From the NCBI GenBank assembly GCA_022315425.1, contig JAIUPT010000019.1, positions 1,054,001 through 1,118,000 of the forward strand: DNA of 64,000 nt. Reading direction: 5' to 3'. The DNA is from Pseudevernia furfuracea. Taxonomy: Eukaryota > Ascomycota > Lecanoromycetes > Lecanorales > Parmeliaceae. Position numbers and translations under genes: made by a program. Positions 9,894 to 20,301 of this stretch are shown in pieces. The notes under the pieces are model-generated. The model saw only the letters and a program-made list of their open reading frames with translations, was not told the DNA's origin and did not search any database. How positions within the stretch are numbered: the stretch's first letter is position 1; each line of letters opens with the position of its first letter.

Positions 9894-11525
9894 ATGAAAC
9901 CGACAACGCCTTTCTCTCGAATATCCATCGACATGTTTGCGCGACACGGTGTAGCCACCGCTGCGCGGAGAGCACCAAAAATTGCTGGGAAGCCCTACCC
10001 TCATTTCTGGGAAACACCCCAAGCCCGACAACTGCATCTGTCACCTTTGCGTCGAGCGCAGGATCTCTCGGGCCCTCGGACTTTCGATGATGCATCCTCT
10101 CGTAAAGCTCAGCCAGCTTTAGTACAGGCCGTCGACGATACGCCGCTTCAACCCTCCGACTCCTCCAACCCTGCCCTTTCATTCCCGTGCCTTGATGCTC
10201 AAGAGGCTAAAACAGCCTCACTTTCTAAGCGCTCCCTATCCTCCGGCCCGGAACCGTCGTATACCACTGGTATACATCGCAACTGGCATTCTCAGGATGC
10301 ATTGCTTCTTGACTGGGGGGGCGTCCTACCAGAATTTAATATAGCTTATGAGGATTGGGGACAACTGAATGAGGATAAAAGCAACGCCATACTTCTACAT
10401 ACTGGACTATCAGCATCCAGTCATGCACACAGCACAGAGGCAAATTCAAAGTCTGGGTGGTGGGAGCGTTTCGTCGGCCCCGGAGCCCCTCTTGACACAA
10501 ACAAGTACTTCGTTATCTGCATGAATGTCATAGGGGGCTGTTATGGAAGTACAGGCCCAAGCTCGCTCGATCCGGCAGACGGCTTAAATTACGCTACGCG
10601 ATTTCCAATTCTGACAATGGAAGATATGGTGCGAGCGCAATTCAGACTGCTCGACGCATTTGGGATCAAAAAGCTATATGCAAGCGTCGGATCAAGCATG
10701 GGAGGTATGCAAAGTCTAGCAGCTGGCGTGACTTTTCCTGAAAGAGTGGGCAAGGTGGTTAGCGTGAGCGGCTGTGCACGAAGTCACCCCTACAGCATTG
10801 CAATGCGGCATACGCAGCGCCAGGTGCTCATGATGGATCCAAACTGGTCACGTGGATTCTATTACAACAGCATACCGCCGCACGCAGGTATGAAGCTTGC
10901 TCGTGAGATCGCTACTGTGACATATCGAAGCGGACCGGAATGGGAACAGCGCTTTGGCCGAAGGAGAGCGGACCCGAGTCGACCGCCGGCGCTTTGCCCT
11001 GATTTTTTAATTGAGACTTATCTTGATCACGCCGGCGAGAAGTTCTGTTTGGAGTACGATGCCAACAGCCTTCTCTACGTTTCCAAGGCAATGGACCTAT
11101 TTGACCTTGGACGTGAGCATCAATTGCAGATGGCTGGGCTCCGACGCCAGAACAGCTCAAGGTATTTGTCCGGACAGAAGGTCGAAGGACAAGGCCGTTC
11201 TTGTAGTCTAGCGCTGCCAGACCAGCCTTATGAAGAGCAAGCGCCTGAGACAGCTTCCCAGTCTCTCTCCTCGACCAGACCCCCAGACGATCTTGTCGCC
11301 GGTCTTGCACCGCTACGCAATCACCCAACCTTGGTCATGGGCGTCGCCAGTGACATTCTTTTTCCCGCCTGGCAGCAAAGAGAAATTGCGGAAACATTGC
11401 GAATGGCCGGTAACCGATCTGTCACGCACGTCGAGCTAGGGGAGGACACATCCTTGTTTGGACATGACACGTTCTTACTCGATCTGGAACACATCGGAGG
11501 CAGCATTAGAAGCTTTTTGGGCTAG
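9894..11525 (+). CDS. Serine/homoserine O-acetyltransferase (CysA/Met2-like), probably mitochondrial
   Basis: Single-exon 543-residue alpha/beta-hydrolase of the homoserine O-acetyltransferase (MetX/Met2) family, which transfers acetyl from acetyl-CoA to the hydroxyl of serine or homoserine in sulfur amino-acid synthesis. The core begins at LLLDWGGVLPEFNIAYEDWG and shows NAILLHTGLSASSHAHST, the oxyanion region VIGGCYGSTGPSS, nucleophile Ser268 in VGSSMGGMQSL, Asp487 in ASDILFPAWQQ and His524 in LFGHDTFLLD, so the catalytic triad is complete. The first 120 residues are an Arg/Ser/Ala-rich extension, beginning with MKPTTPFSRISIDMFARHG, consistent with mitochondrial import. Such a leader and length (about 525 residues) fit Aspergillus CysA, a serine O-acetyltransferase, better than cytosolic Met2, but substrate choice is an inference. 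An alternative Met at 9933 also gives a plausible leader. Confidence 0.87.
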   Translation: MKPTTPFSRISIDMFARHGVATAARRAPKIAGKPYPHFWETPQARQLHLSPLRRAQDLSGPRTFDDASSRKAQPALVQAVDDTPLQPSDSSNPALSFPCLDAQEAKTASLSKRSLSSGPEPSYTTGIHRNWHSQDALLLDWGGVLPEFNIAYEDWGQLNEDKSNAILLHTGLSASSHAHSTEANSKSGWWERFVGPGAPLDTNKYFVICMNVIGGCYGSTGPSSLDPADGLNYATRFPILTMEDMVRAQFRLLDAFGIKKLYASVGSSMGGMQSLAAGVTFPERVGKVVSVSGCARSHPYSIAMRHTQRQVLMMDPNWSRGFYYNSIPPHAGMKLAREIATVTYRSGPEWEQRFGRRRADPSRPPALCPDFLIETYLDHAGEKFCLEYDANSLLYVSKAMDLFDLGREHQLQMAGLRRQNSSRYLSGQKVEGQGRSCSLALPDQPYEEQAPETASQSLSSTRPPDDLVAGLAPLRNHPTLVMGVASDILFPAWQQREIAETLRMAGNRSVTHVELGEDTSLFGHDTFLLDLEHIGGSIRSFLG

Positions 11526-12982
11526 GATTCGGGCGATGTGTGTACGGGAAATGTGACGACATGAAAGAAGAGATGTACAAGACGGTCCAAATGTGGAGGA
11601 AGTTTCGCTGAGGAGGGTGGCGCAATCGCGTTTCGCCCCCAATGGCTGGAATGGCGAGGGTGATTGGTGAAGGATATAATTGAAGGCTTAGGTGGGGGTT
11701 TGGCAAAGGAGTAGAAAGTGGAAAGGTGGCATCAAATTGTCAATGTCAATGTGGTTGCAACCGATAGTAATTGGCTTAGTGTTAGGACCTGTGCATGTCG
11801 AGTCAAGTGTAAATGTCATCATCAGGCATGTATTGCGTTGACCGAGATAAGCCCACAGTGTTGAAGTCGCTTACGCAAGCTTCGGGCATATGACCATGTC
11901 GAACAGAAGCCTTCAACCTCTCATAGATGCCTTTTGTAGGACATGTCAAAGGAATGACTACCGAGTGGAGAAGGTGTCTACTGTAGAATAATACTCTATT
12001 AGGTAGAAAGTGAAGGAAGAAATACCATAGGCAGATAATAATAGGTGGGTCAAAGAAGAGTGACAGACTTATTATTACAAGTGTGAAGGAGCAAGGTACA
12101 GTAGGGGACTAGGGAACATGGAAGTTAAGGAACAAAAAGGGAGCTAGAACAAGCAGCCCCGGGGGCGGAAGAGGCGACATTTTAGTGATGACGAGGCCTT
12201 GTTCATATAATAAGGGTACCCTATAATAATCAATAATAATAAAGGAAGGGTGGAAATAATATAATTTATGTGGAATCAAAACAATAATACCATCGTAATA
12301 ATGAAAATAATCAATCAATTATCATAGGGTTTCTAGGCAGCCTAAAATAAAGTCGAATAATCCAATTATCAAACAAAATAATAATAAAATACCGAGTACG
12401 AGTAAAATAATAGAGTACATGGACTTATCTACATATCCACTCACACTTCTCACACTTCGCAAATTCTCTCTTTTATTCTTTTATTATACACACTCATATC
12501 CAAGTAACTCGTAATGCTTAGCCCGACCAAATAAGCATTATTGAGGCTTGCGCTAATAATCAAAACCGGCCTTCCCAGAATCCCAGCTCCCTACTGACAT
12601 CTCTTTCTTGCCCATCCGCCCATGAAATTATTTTGCCAATTTGGCATTCCGACTTTCACTTCCCCAAGAGGTCTGGTACCTCCCCCTCGCCGTTTCGCTC
12701 CTTCTCATTCTTCTATACCACCACCACCTCTATTACTGCCAAAACCGTAGCCCCTCAGGATTAGAGTAGCGGCCTTGAAGCCTCGATCCATCCTTCCGTC
12801 AGAGCATTGGAATAGCTCCAACTAACCCATGCTCGCCGTCTGACAAGTTCCCATTTCGAGTCTGCCACTGCCTCAACGCTTCGGACCTCGATCCCACTCT
12901 CCTCCTCTCCTCGAACAATCCATACGCTGGCCTTTCCAAGTCGACGGCCGAGACGGGCAGGCCCAAGGCCTCAGCAGTAAGA
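11526..12982. other. Long upstream region of the och1-like gene
   Basis: About 1.46 kb. It holds A/T-rich trinucleotide runs (AATAATAATAAAGG-like, about 12,210-12,420) followed by a pyrimidine-rich stretch (about 12,430-12,900, many CTCC/TTCTC tracts), a usual look for a long fungal promoter and 5' leader. No gene recognised. Confidence 0.5.
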
Positions 12983-14186
12983 ATGCTCACGTTCCGCAAA
13001 GCAGCGGTACTGGCAGTGTTCCTGCTTACCGCTGTCTACCTACTACACTCATCTCACTCCGCCACGTCCACCACCCCGGCGAAATTGGCAGAGAACTTCA
13101 AAGCCGACTTCGATGGTTTGACATATCCGGCTACCACGGGAACACCTGCAAATTCGGATACTGAATCCAGACCCTATCCTCCTCCCCGACAAGCTTCTAA
13201 TAAAAAGAACGACGCTCAACAGCCATTGACTGAAGTCGTCACCAAGGGGCTACGCGAACAGCTCCAATACCAGTTCCCATATGATAGGGCAGGCAAATTC
13301 CCAGCATATATCTGGCAGACATGGAAATACACCCCTGCGTCTGGTGACTTTGGAGAATCATTTCGGCCAGCGGAGGCAAGTTGGTCTGAATTGCATCCAG
13401 GTTTCGTTCACGAAGTCGTCACGGATGAGGCAGCTGTATACCTCCTGAAACATCTCTATGCTTCCGTGCCGGAAGTTCTTGATGCATATGAATCTCTTCC
13501 ATTGGCCGTCTTGAAAGCCGATTTTTTTCGCTACTTGATCCTCCTTGCACGTGGCGGCATCTACACGGACATTGACACAACCGCTCTTAGATCAACAACG
13601 GACTGGATCCCTGAAGAGGTTCCGCGATCTTCGATCGGCCTGATCATTGGTATTGAGGCCGATCCAAATCGCACCGATTGGAAAGAGTGGTACTCCCGCC
13701 GTATCCAGTTCTGCCAATGGACTATCCAGGCCAAGCCGGGCCACCCTGTGCTCCGCGACCTTGTTGCAACCATCACGGAAGACGCGCTTCGGATGAAGAC
13801 GAAAGGTGTGCTCAAAGTCAATAAGTTTGACAAGAGTATTGTTGAATTCACTGGGCCGGCTGTGTGGACAGACGCGGTATTCAGCTACCTTAATGACCCT
13901 AATTACTTCAAGATGGATGGGAAGAATATTACATGGGAGGCCTTCACGGGTATGGAGACCGCGAAGAAGGTGGGGGACGTCGTCGTCCTACCAATCACGA
14001 GCTTCAGTCCTGGTGTGCAGCAGATGGGTGCAAAGGAGCCGGATGACCCGATGGCCTTTGTGAAGCATGACTTCGAAGGTTTGTTGTCACCAGTGTGTAT
14101 TTGAGAGAAAGGTAAAGCTAATGAGCCTCTTGATAGGCACATGGAAGCCTGAATCAGAGAGAATACACCCCGAACGCGAGGGCTAG
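12983..14186 (+). CDS. och1: GT32 alpha-1,6-mannosyltransferase, Och1-like
   Basis: Golgi type II enzyme that adds the first alpha-1,6-mannose to N-glycan cores, starting outer-chain elongation. Two exons, 12983-14078 and 14137-14186, with a 58-bp intron (GTTTGT donor, GCTAATGAG branch, GATAG acceptor, phase 1), give 381 residues. Without splicing the frame stops at 14,104; splicing restores the conserved end HDFEGTWKPESERIHPEREG. The N-terminus is a short cytoplasmic tail plus a signal anchor (AAVLAVFLLTAVYLLHSSHS). Catalytic features are IPAYIWQTW-like FPAYIWQTWKY, LKADFFRYLILLARGGIYTD with the DxD motif (Asp-Ile-Asp), QWTIQAKPGHPVL and VEFTGPAVWTDAVF. Fungi often carry several Och1 paralogues, so exact orthology to yeast OCH1 is not certain. 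Confidence 0.92.
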
Positions 14187-15095
14187 TGAAGACGGAACTG
14201 TCCTCGACATGCTACCATCAAAGCCCGTTACTAACCGGCAGAATCAAAAGCACCCAGCAATACTGTATCGATCGTCTGCCTGGTCGACTCCCGCCCTGCT
14301 TCACGAAAATAGAGCTGCTCCTTTATATCTGATGCGACACCATAGACGACTTAACGGGGTCTGTTCTTCCCACTATCTCGACTCAAGGAAAAATAGAAAT
14401 CATTGGCGATGGGTTTTTTGAATTTCGAGACACCAAGTTTCAAGGGCTGAATCTTGTGAACTCTTTCCTTCGAATTAAGCATTCTAGCATATGGTGTAGC
14501 GCATAATATTGTAGCATTGGGCACGGAGCTCTGATATGTGGGCGGGAAACCCGTGGGCGAGGACTTTTGCAGGGCGACCAGGAGTGACTTAGCAAAGATC
14601 AAAAAAGTATCGATCCTATTTCAATCACGAAATACTCGGAAGTGATCCAGGGTGCGAAGTGCTATACAGCTCTTGATATCAAGTGAGCCATTCCCCTATA
14701 GAAGTCTTTGTTAATACCCCAAGAGTGAAGTTTATATAGGAGCCAGCCGTTTAATCAATAAAACCATTGAATAATAAGACACTGTCATCCTAATTCGCTC
14801 AAAGATGACGAAGCTCTGGTCCTTCTATCTCTATTGCGGCAAAAGGGCCAGCACAACAACCTCTTCAAAGCAACATGCCCGCCAGACTCACAAAATTTTC
14901 TGACAAAGATATTTTGTGCACTGTCTGATTCGTTCACTTCCACTTTCCTTCTTTGAGCTTGCCCGCTGCTCGCTGCTTTACTTGCTGCTTGATAATTTGG
15001 AAAACCCACACCGCGAAATGGTATATCCCTCGGCCAAAGCGCCCGCTCCTTCAAATCATTGCAAAAGTGCCATATCTGGACATAGAGGTCGTCAT
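14187..15095. other. Convergent intergenic region
   Basis: About 0.9 kb between the stops of the och1-like gene (+) and the TMEM184-like gene (-). Nothing conserved recognised; the open frames present are under 100 codons and lack motifs. Confidence 0.5.
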
Positions 15096-17029
15096 CTAGA
15101 ACCTGTTGTCACCAATTCCATGCCCTCCACCGAGATCCCGCTCGTTCTCTCGTGCCCCGCCCCACATCTTCCACTCATCCTCGTTACTCCTCCCTCCCGG
15201 CGGACCTAAAGGATGCGGGTCCGGGGGTGGTACAGGAGTCACCCTGCCTCTTGCACCATGATAACCCGTATCCTGTTCTTCGAGACTCCTCTCATCCACG
15301 ACGCCATACTCCTGTCCTGGATCTTGATGCTTTGTGGTAGAGTACGGTGGGGCGTGGGGGGTTGGAGGATCATATGTACCCATGGTGCCTATGTCGCCAC
15401 CAGCGTTGAGATGAGGAAGGCGTTCCATGGGCCGAGGGTAAGGGGCTTCGGGGTTCGATTGGGCGTGTGCAAGCAATCGGTCGGAATCCTCTTCTTCAGA
15501 AAGCGGTTGATATCTACCTGGTTTGCCACCCTGCACAAAAGGATGTGGAGGTCCGGAGGGGCCATCAAACGAATGGTTGCCAGTCTCGAAAGCCGTGATC
15601 TGGTTTCTCGTAGGCTCGAGACCTGTTCCTTGAGCGGAAGTCTTGTAGCTGATATCTTCCATACGGGTCTTCCGGCCAACAAGAAACCATTTGAAACCTC
15701 TGCCTACGGCTTTGATGATGTCCCAAGGGTTGAAAGCGTCCATGAGAGCTTTGCTGCCAAATGGTCCGCCATGGTAAGCCGTCTTTGGATCTGGAAAGAA
15801 ACCTGCGGCTGACTCTGAAGCCACGATCGGAGAGCGTCGGACGTCGTAGACTTTCCATGGGAATGCCCAAAGGTGAAAGACGCTGAATATCGCCATTTCA
15901 ATGCAGAGAAGCATAGAAGGAATGCCGATCTTGATGTCGGGCGTTTGAATGCGAGTCGATGCTTTGATGGCACCAGTGGAGGTGATGGTGGATATGAGGA
16001 ACTGTATGACCATGTTAATATTCCGTAACTCGAAACGGTCGGGCCTGGATCGACCTACGGTCTGCCAGAACGAAAGGAAAATGACGAGCTTAATCGCGAC
16101 GACTTTGAGAAATGGACTGTGCACTGAGAGGTCGCGTCTGAGCTGGATGTAGAATTGGATGAGACAGTACATCGCTACCGATACGCAACCTCCTTCTATG
16201 ACCATGACCTAAAACGATCAACAGGTGAGCTTTGAGCTTTGGGGGAGTAAATCTTACCCAAACGTGAGCAAAAGCTGGACTGAGAGATTCCAGACAATAC
16301 CTACCAACAGCCTGTGTAATGACTGCTACTAAGGTCATGAAGACTCGCACAAAGCAGTATTGGAAGACGCCAAACCAAATGATCTAGCGACCAGATCAGC
16401 TTCTCGATAATGCTCGGGATGGTTGCACCACCGCTCACATTGAACCAGGTCAATCCACTTCTTGGCGTCCTCCAAATACCGAATTCACCCCCACAGCATC
16501 TCTTGAAATAGCTTATTGGCAGGACCCAGCCTCTAGGTTGTAGTCTTCTGAAATAATCTTTCTGGTTATGCAGATCCGGTGCAATGTACGAGCAAAGCAG
16601 GGAGAAAAAGCTTGCGATAGCGAAAGCTTCATAGCAATCCCTGATCACTTCAAAATACACCGCGCGCGTGTAAAAATAGTATGAGAGGAAGGAGACGACG
16701 GAGTAGATAGGAACCATGAAAAGAACCCTTATGATACTGATGGCTATTAATTTTAGAGCGCACGAAAGAAGAGGGGTTCGACTCACTGTCGTTGTTCCCA
16801 TGGCTTTAGATAATGTGTGCAATGTCGCCATATGAGGTAAAAAGACATGAGAACCGAGATGAGGCCGAACAATGCAGAGAGTATCAGGCCGAAATGGTGA
16901 AATGTCAGACCATGCCATAGCGGTGTCTCGTGGACTGAGACATGGGGTCAGAATCTCATCGTAGGATAAACACCCAGCAGACGTACTCTTCTCGTATTCC
17001 AGCGTCGAATTGCACTTTGTCCACGCCAT
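15096..17029 (-). CDS. TMEM184/OSTA (DUF300) seven-transmembrane protein
   Basis: Five exons: 17029-16987, 16934-16787, 16736-16439, 16383-16258 and 16208-15096, with introns of 53, 50, 55 and 49 bp; joined length 575 residues. The spliced chain reads as the DUF300/TMEM184 family: GLTFHHFGLILSALFGLISV and LMSFYLIWRHCTHYLKPWEQ (helix 1 and loop), RVLFMVPIYSVVSFLSYYFY, VIRDCYEAFAIASFFSLLCS, YIAPDLHNQKDYF, the Cys/Gly motif RCCGGEFGIWRTPRSGLTWF, then helices around FGVFQYCFVRVFMTLVAVIT, SVAMYCLIQFYIQLR and the last pair. The C-terminal 230 residues are hydrophilic and Pro/Gly-rich, probably cytosolic. Family members are linked to vacuolar or organic-solute transport; no substrate can be stated. 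Every splice junction is supported by unbroken family motifs. Confidence 0.92.
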
Positions 17030-17903
17030 CTCGTGCTCAGAGTCTCCACCTCTTTTACGATAATCTGATTGCCACTTCGTCAGGTATACAGACCAAAGCG
17101 TGCTGCTTTTGGTGTTGTGGGAGCCGGGGTGGGGTTATCGTTGCAGGGGTTCTGATCTCAAGAACGCGCTTCACTTCGGGATATTGGAAGTATGGCAAGC
17201 AGTTGGGTAAGTCTTTGAGGACAGGAAATGAAGAGTCGCGAAACGGGCATGGAAGCATGTGTGCGGCTCGATTATGCTACGGGGATTGTTCCTTTGTTTC
17301 GATTTGGGTCCAAGGGGATGCAGCTTAATGAGACGGCCGCGATACGTGTAGCATGTATTCGTTAAGGTGTGAAACAAGGTCGTAGGAAGCAGTGGTGCAA
17401 GCGCACCGAAGGCAGGATGGAGTGGAGTCTCATTCGAGCTTTGCCAAGTTCCAACATGTGCTCTAATAAAATTACCCTGCAGCGTTTAGTTGTAAGTAAG
17501 CTGCTGCGCGGCTGCGCAACGAGCCCCTTCTTACTTTACTTTAAGTGTATCTGTACGGCGTAACCGTTAACGGCGTAAGGTAAAGTAACTTACATTATTA
17601 GGTAAGGCTGTAAGGCTGTAAGGTAATAAGTCATCCCACTCCCTATTTACGAGTTGCAAAATGACGCGAGGCTACGACTCGATGCGTTAATGGTACATGG
17701 CGAAGTGGGACAATCCTAACGTTTTCTCGGGATTTGAACATGGTGTTTACGGATACACATAGTGGGTATGACGACAGTGTCTTATCATTGCTATCACTAC
17801 CATGGCGCCATGCTGCTGCCTGTCCAACGACAACCCATTTGATGGCCATAGAGTATCTCCCGTCCAATCATGCGATCCGATATGATGGTATAAAGCGTGA
17901 TTC
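17030..17903. other. Intergenic with short direct repeats
   Basis: About 870 bp between two minus-strand genes. Around 17,559-17,632 there are short direct repeats (CGGCGTAA twice, GGCTGTAA repeated as AAGGCTGTAAGGCTGTAAGG) and TTACTTTACTT-like tracts. It should include the promoter of the TMEM184-like gene and the 3' end of the SAP-protein gene. No ORF recognised. Confidence 0.5.
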
Positions 17904-19883
17904 TCAATATCCCGAACGCCTGTCCCTCCAGCTGTCTCCTCGTGAGGCATCCCCCCTGTAACCTCTGCCCCTCCCCCGATAGCTTCCTAAATAGCCACCT
18001 CCCCTTCCATGCCCACCCTTCCCAAATTCCGGGCCATTGTCTACGATGGAGCCTTCTTCGAACGAGAATCTTCTCATCTCATCACCGCGACCTCCGCCCC
18101 GACCTGCGGCTAGCTTGGCCAATCGTCCGTCCGCTTCGGCTTTTGAAACAGGTAGGTAGTAAAGCTTTGGCTTCGCCGCTGTCGATGTGAAAAGGTCATC
18201 AAGCGCCCGAAACCCTTTCCCACTGTCTGGCGTTGGTTGTGAGCTTCGCAGCGCCGATCCGCTGACTCGAGGTCCGGATGATGGTGGTGCAGCCTGTGCG
18301 CCTTGGCCGGCATCCACCCTCGGAGGTTGTGCGGCTCGAAGACCTCCACCAATCAGGCCTACTTCTTGCAAGTATGCTTTGATACCATTTTCATCATCAT
18401 CGTACACCACCTCCCACCGCTTCGATGAATGTCCGCGACCACTACCTGCCGTTTGCTCGACATTGATCCACTTTTCGAGCTTTTCCTCAGGCACAAAGTC
18501 TACCCACAGCTGCCGCCTGTCTCGCTCGTTGGGCCAAACCCGATCATGTAATCCAGAACGAACCCTGGATGCTGCGGAGATACTTTCAAAGCCGACAAGG
18601 CAGTGAGTGCGTACGGAATCAAGGAAGAAATCCTTCACGATATCCGGATTGACAGCAGTATCTGGCGGTGTCGCAAGAGCTATGAGATGGTCTCTGAGAC
18701 TTTCAATCTTCAATGGACGCATGAGTTCGCGAATGTACAGAGCAGATGTGGCTGGATGGAGGGCAGGGCTGACTATTTTGTCTTCAGTGTCTGAGTAACG
18801 AGACCGTTGGGACGCGGGCTCCAAGTTGGCAGGAGCCGTGAAGAGATTTCTAAACCGGGTATCTGATGGCGATGGTTTCAAAGGTGACTCGACGCTCTTG
18901 ACTTGTGTAGGCGTAGCATTTCTCTCCTTCGGTCGGCCCATCTCTTCGAGGGTGGACGAGTCAGATTGTGAGTGTGAAATCCCTTCGGCATGGGTCTGTC
19001 CAACTGTAGCCGAAGTACTGATTCGGGGGAGTTTACTCTCTCCGTTGCTGCATGTATGGCCGTTAGTCTGAGCATCACTTTCTTGGACCTCGGTTGAATC
19101 CGGTCGTAACGAGACATCATTCAGCCTGTCTTCTGGATCTGTATGTGCTGCCATAGAATCTTCGGGAAGTTCTACTAGGGGTCTCCCATTGTCTGCCTTC
19201 AATTTTTTCTGTGTACTTTCCAATGAGGATGGAGGTGGACTCTGACTCCTGCGCTTTCTCTTGCGTGAATCTTCCAAGATTTCATCGCCTAGAAGCGACG
19301 TCTGAGTCGACACCCCCGGTTTATTCTCGGCGGCCTGCACCTCACCAGTTTGTGTTTGGGCAGGGGTAGGTAATCGGAGCTCTGGCTCTTTTGAGGCCTT
19401 GTCTATCGTTCCGGATGGCTTTTCACTCTGCGTGCCTTCTGGCGTTAACACATATCCAGACGGCTCTGTAAGACTGTGTGGTGCCTGTTCCTCAAGTCGC
19501 TCGTCTTCTTGCATCTGTCCTGTTTGAGGTTGTGCCCGCACCAACTCCTCCGGCTCATAACGAGGCGCATCTTCATCTGCCACATCTGCAACTTTCAGTC
19601 TGTCTTTGTATTGTTCCCGAGATTGCGGCGCGTCATCTGCTGCATGATCGGTATCCTCGGGGTCACTCAACGCCCGGGGTGCGGATAGAACCGCCTTTGT
19701 CACGGACTCGTCTTCTTGAATACGCTCAGAGAACTCATTCGCAGCTGAATCTGCTTTTTTGGATTGCGCATCGGCCTCAACCAGTCTCTGGACGAGCGCT
19801 GCCTTTAGGCCTGTCTTTGGGAGTCCACGAGCTGTAAGCTCATCGCGGAGTTTTACGACAGTAAGCTTTTCATAGTCTGGCAT
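17904..19883 (-). CDS. SAP-domain protein, Acinus-like
   Basis: Single-exon protein of 659 residues. It opens with a SAP DNA/RNA-binding helix-turn-helix (YEKLTVVKLRDELTARGLPK, TGLKAALVQRLVEA, residues 3-37). A long acidic, Ser/Pro/Gln-rich region follows. At about residues 375-470 there is an Acinus-type RRM (ALYIRELMRPLKIESLRDHL, HCLVGFESISAASRVRSGLH, RRQLWVDFVPEEKLEKWI), and near the C-terminus a motif like the RNPS1-SAP18 binding (RSB) element (ALDDLFTSTAAKPKLYYLPV), ending in an RG-rich tail. In animals Acinus with RNPS1 and SAP18 forms ASAP, linked to exon junction complexes and splicing; a similar role here is inferred. I start at MPDYEKL because SAP domains sit at the N-terminus; an upstream in-frame Met at 19949 adds 22 unconserved residues. 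Confidence 0.88.
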   Translation of the reverse strand: MPDYEKLTVVKLRDELTARGLPKTGLKAALVQRLVEADAQSKKADSAANEFSERIQEDESVTKAVLSAPRALSDPEDTDHAADDAPQSREQYKDRLKVADVADEDAPRYEPEELVRAQPQTGQMQEDERLEEQAPHSLTEPSGYVLTPEGTQSEKPSGTIDKASKEPELRLPTPAQTQTGEVQAAENKPGVSTQTSLLGDEILEDSRKRKRRSQSPPPSSLESTQKKLKADNGRPLVELPEDSMAAHTDPEDRLNDVSLRPDSTEVQESDAQTNGHTCSNGESKLPRISTSATVGQTHAEGISHSQSDSSTLEEMGRPKERNATPTQVKSVESPLKPSPSDTRFRNLFTAPANLEPASQRSRYSDTEDKIVSPALHPATSALYIRELMRPLKIESLRDHLIALATPPDTAVNPDIVKDFFLDSVRTHCLVGFESISAASRVRSGLHDRVWPNERDRRQLWVDFVPEEKLEKWINVEQTAGSGRGHSSKRWEVVYDDDENGIKAYLQEVGLIGGGLRAAQPPRVDAGQGAQAAPPSSGPRVSGSALRSSQPTPDSGKGFRALDDLFTSTAAKPKLYYLPVSKAEADGRLAKLAAGRGGGRGDEMRRFSFEEGSIVDNGPEFGKGGHGRGGGYLGSYRGRGRGYRGDASRGDSWRDRRSGY

Positions 19884-20301
19884 GATTAAGAGGCAGGGCG
19901 CGTAGAGCTGAGGTTTGTCATCGGGTCGCTCGTAATTTATTGAACACAATGAAGCCGCCGCGTTGAATTCTGGTGGCCTCAGGCATTGATTACGTAATGC
20001 ATGTCTGGCGAATTACAGTGAAGACAAGATATTTGGTTCGGTTTTCAAGTTTTACATTATTCATTGGAGGATTTCTGCATTTGGAAAGCATCTCAATCCT
20101 TCCCTCTCCGCTCGCTCGCAAGGTAATTACATGCATGCACAATTTCGGAAAATGGGAAGGCGCCCTCAACTCCGATCTCATATGATCTAAACGAAGACAC
20201 TTTCAGTCACGCATTGCTTCGCACGATGCCTTTCAAACGCCCTAGCATACCCTGCTTCCTGTATTTTCATAACCATGTCCCCGTTACGCCGATACTGTGA
20301 C
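19884..20301. other. Intergenic region
   Basis: 418 bp between the start of the Acinus-like gene and the stop of the PKA gene, both on the minus strand. No ORF, RNA gene or strong motif recognised. Confidence 0.5.

Noticed and set aside
16770..16790. tRNA B-box-like GGGTTCGACTC
   Set aside because: It lies in an intron of the TMEM184-like gene with no A box or cloverleaf around it.
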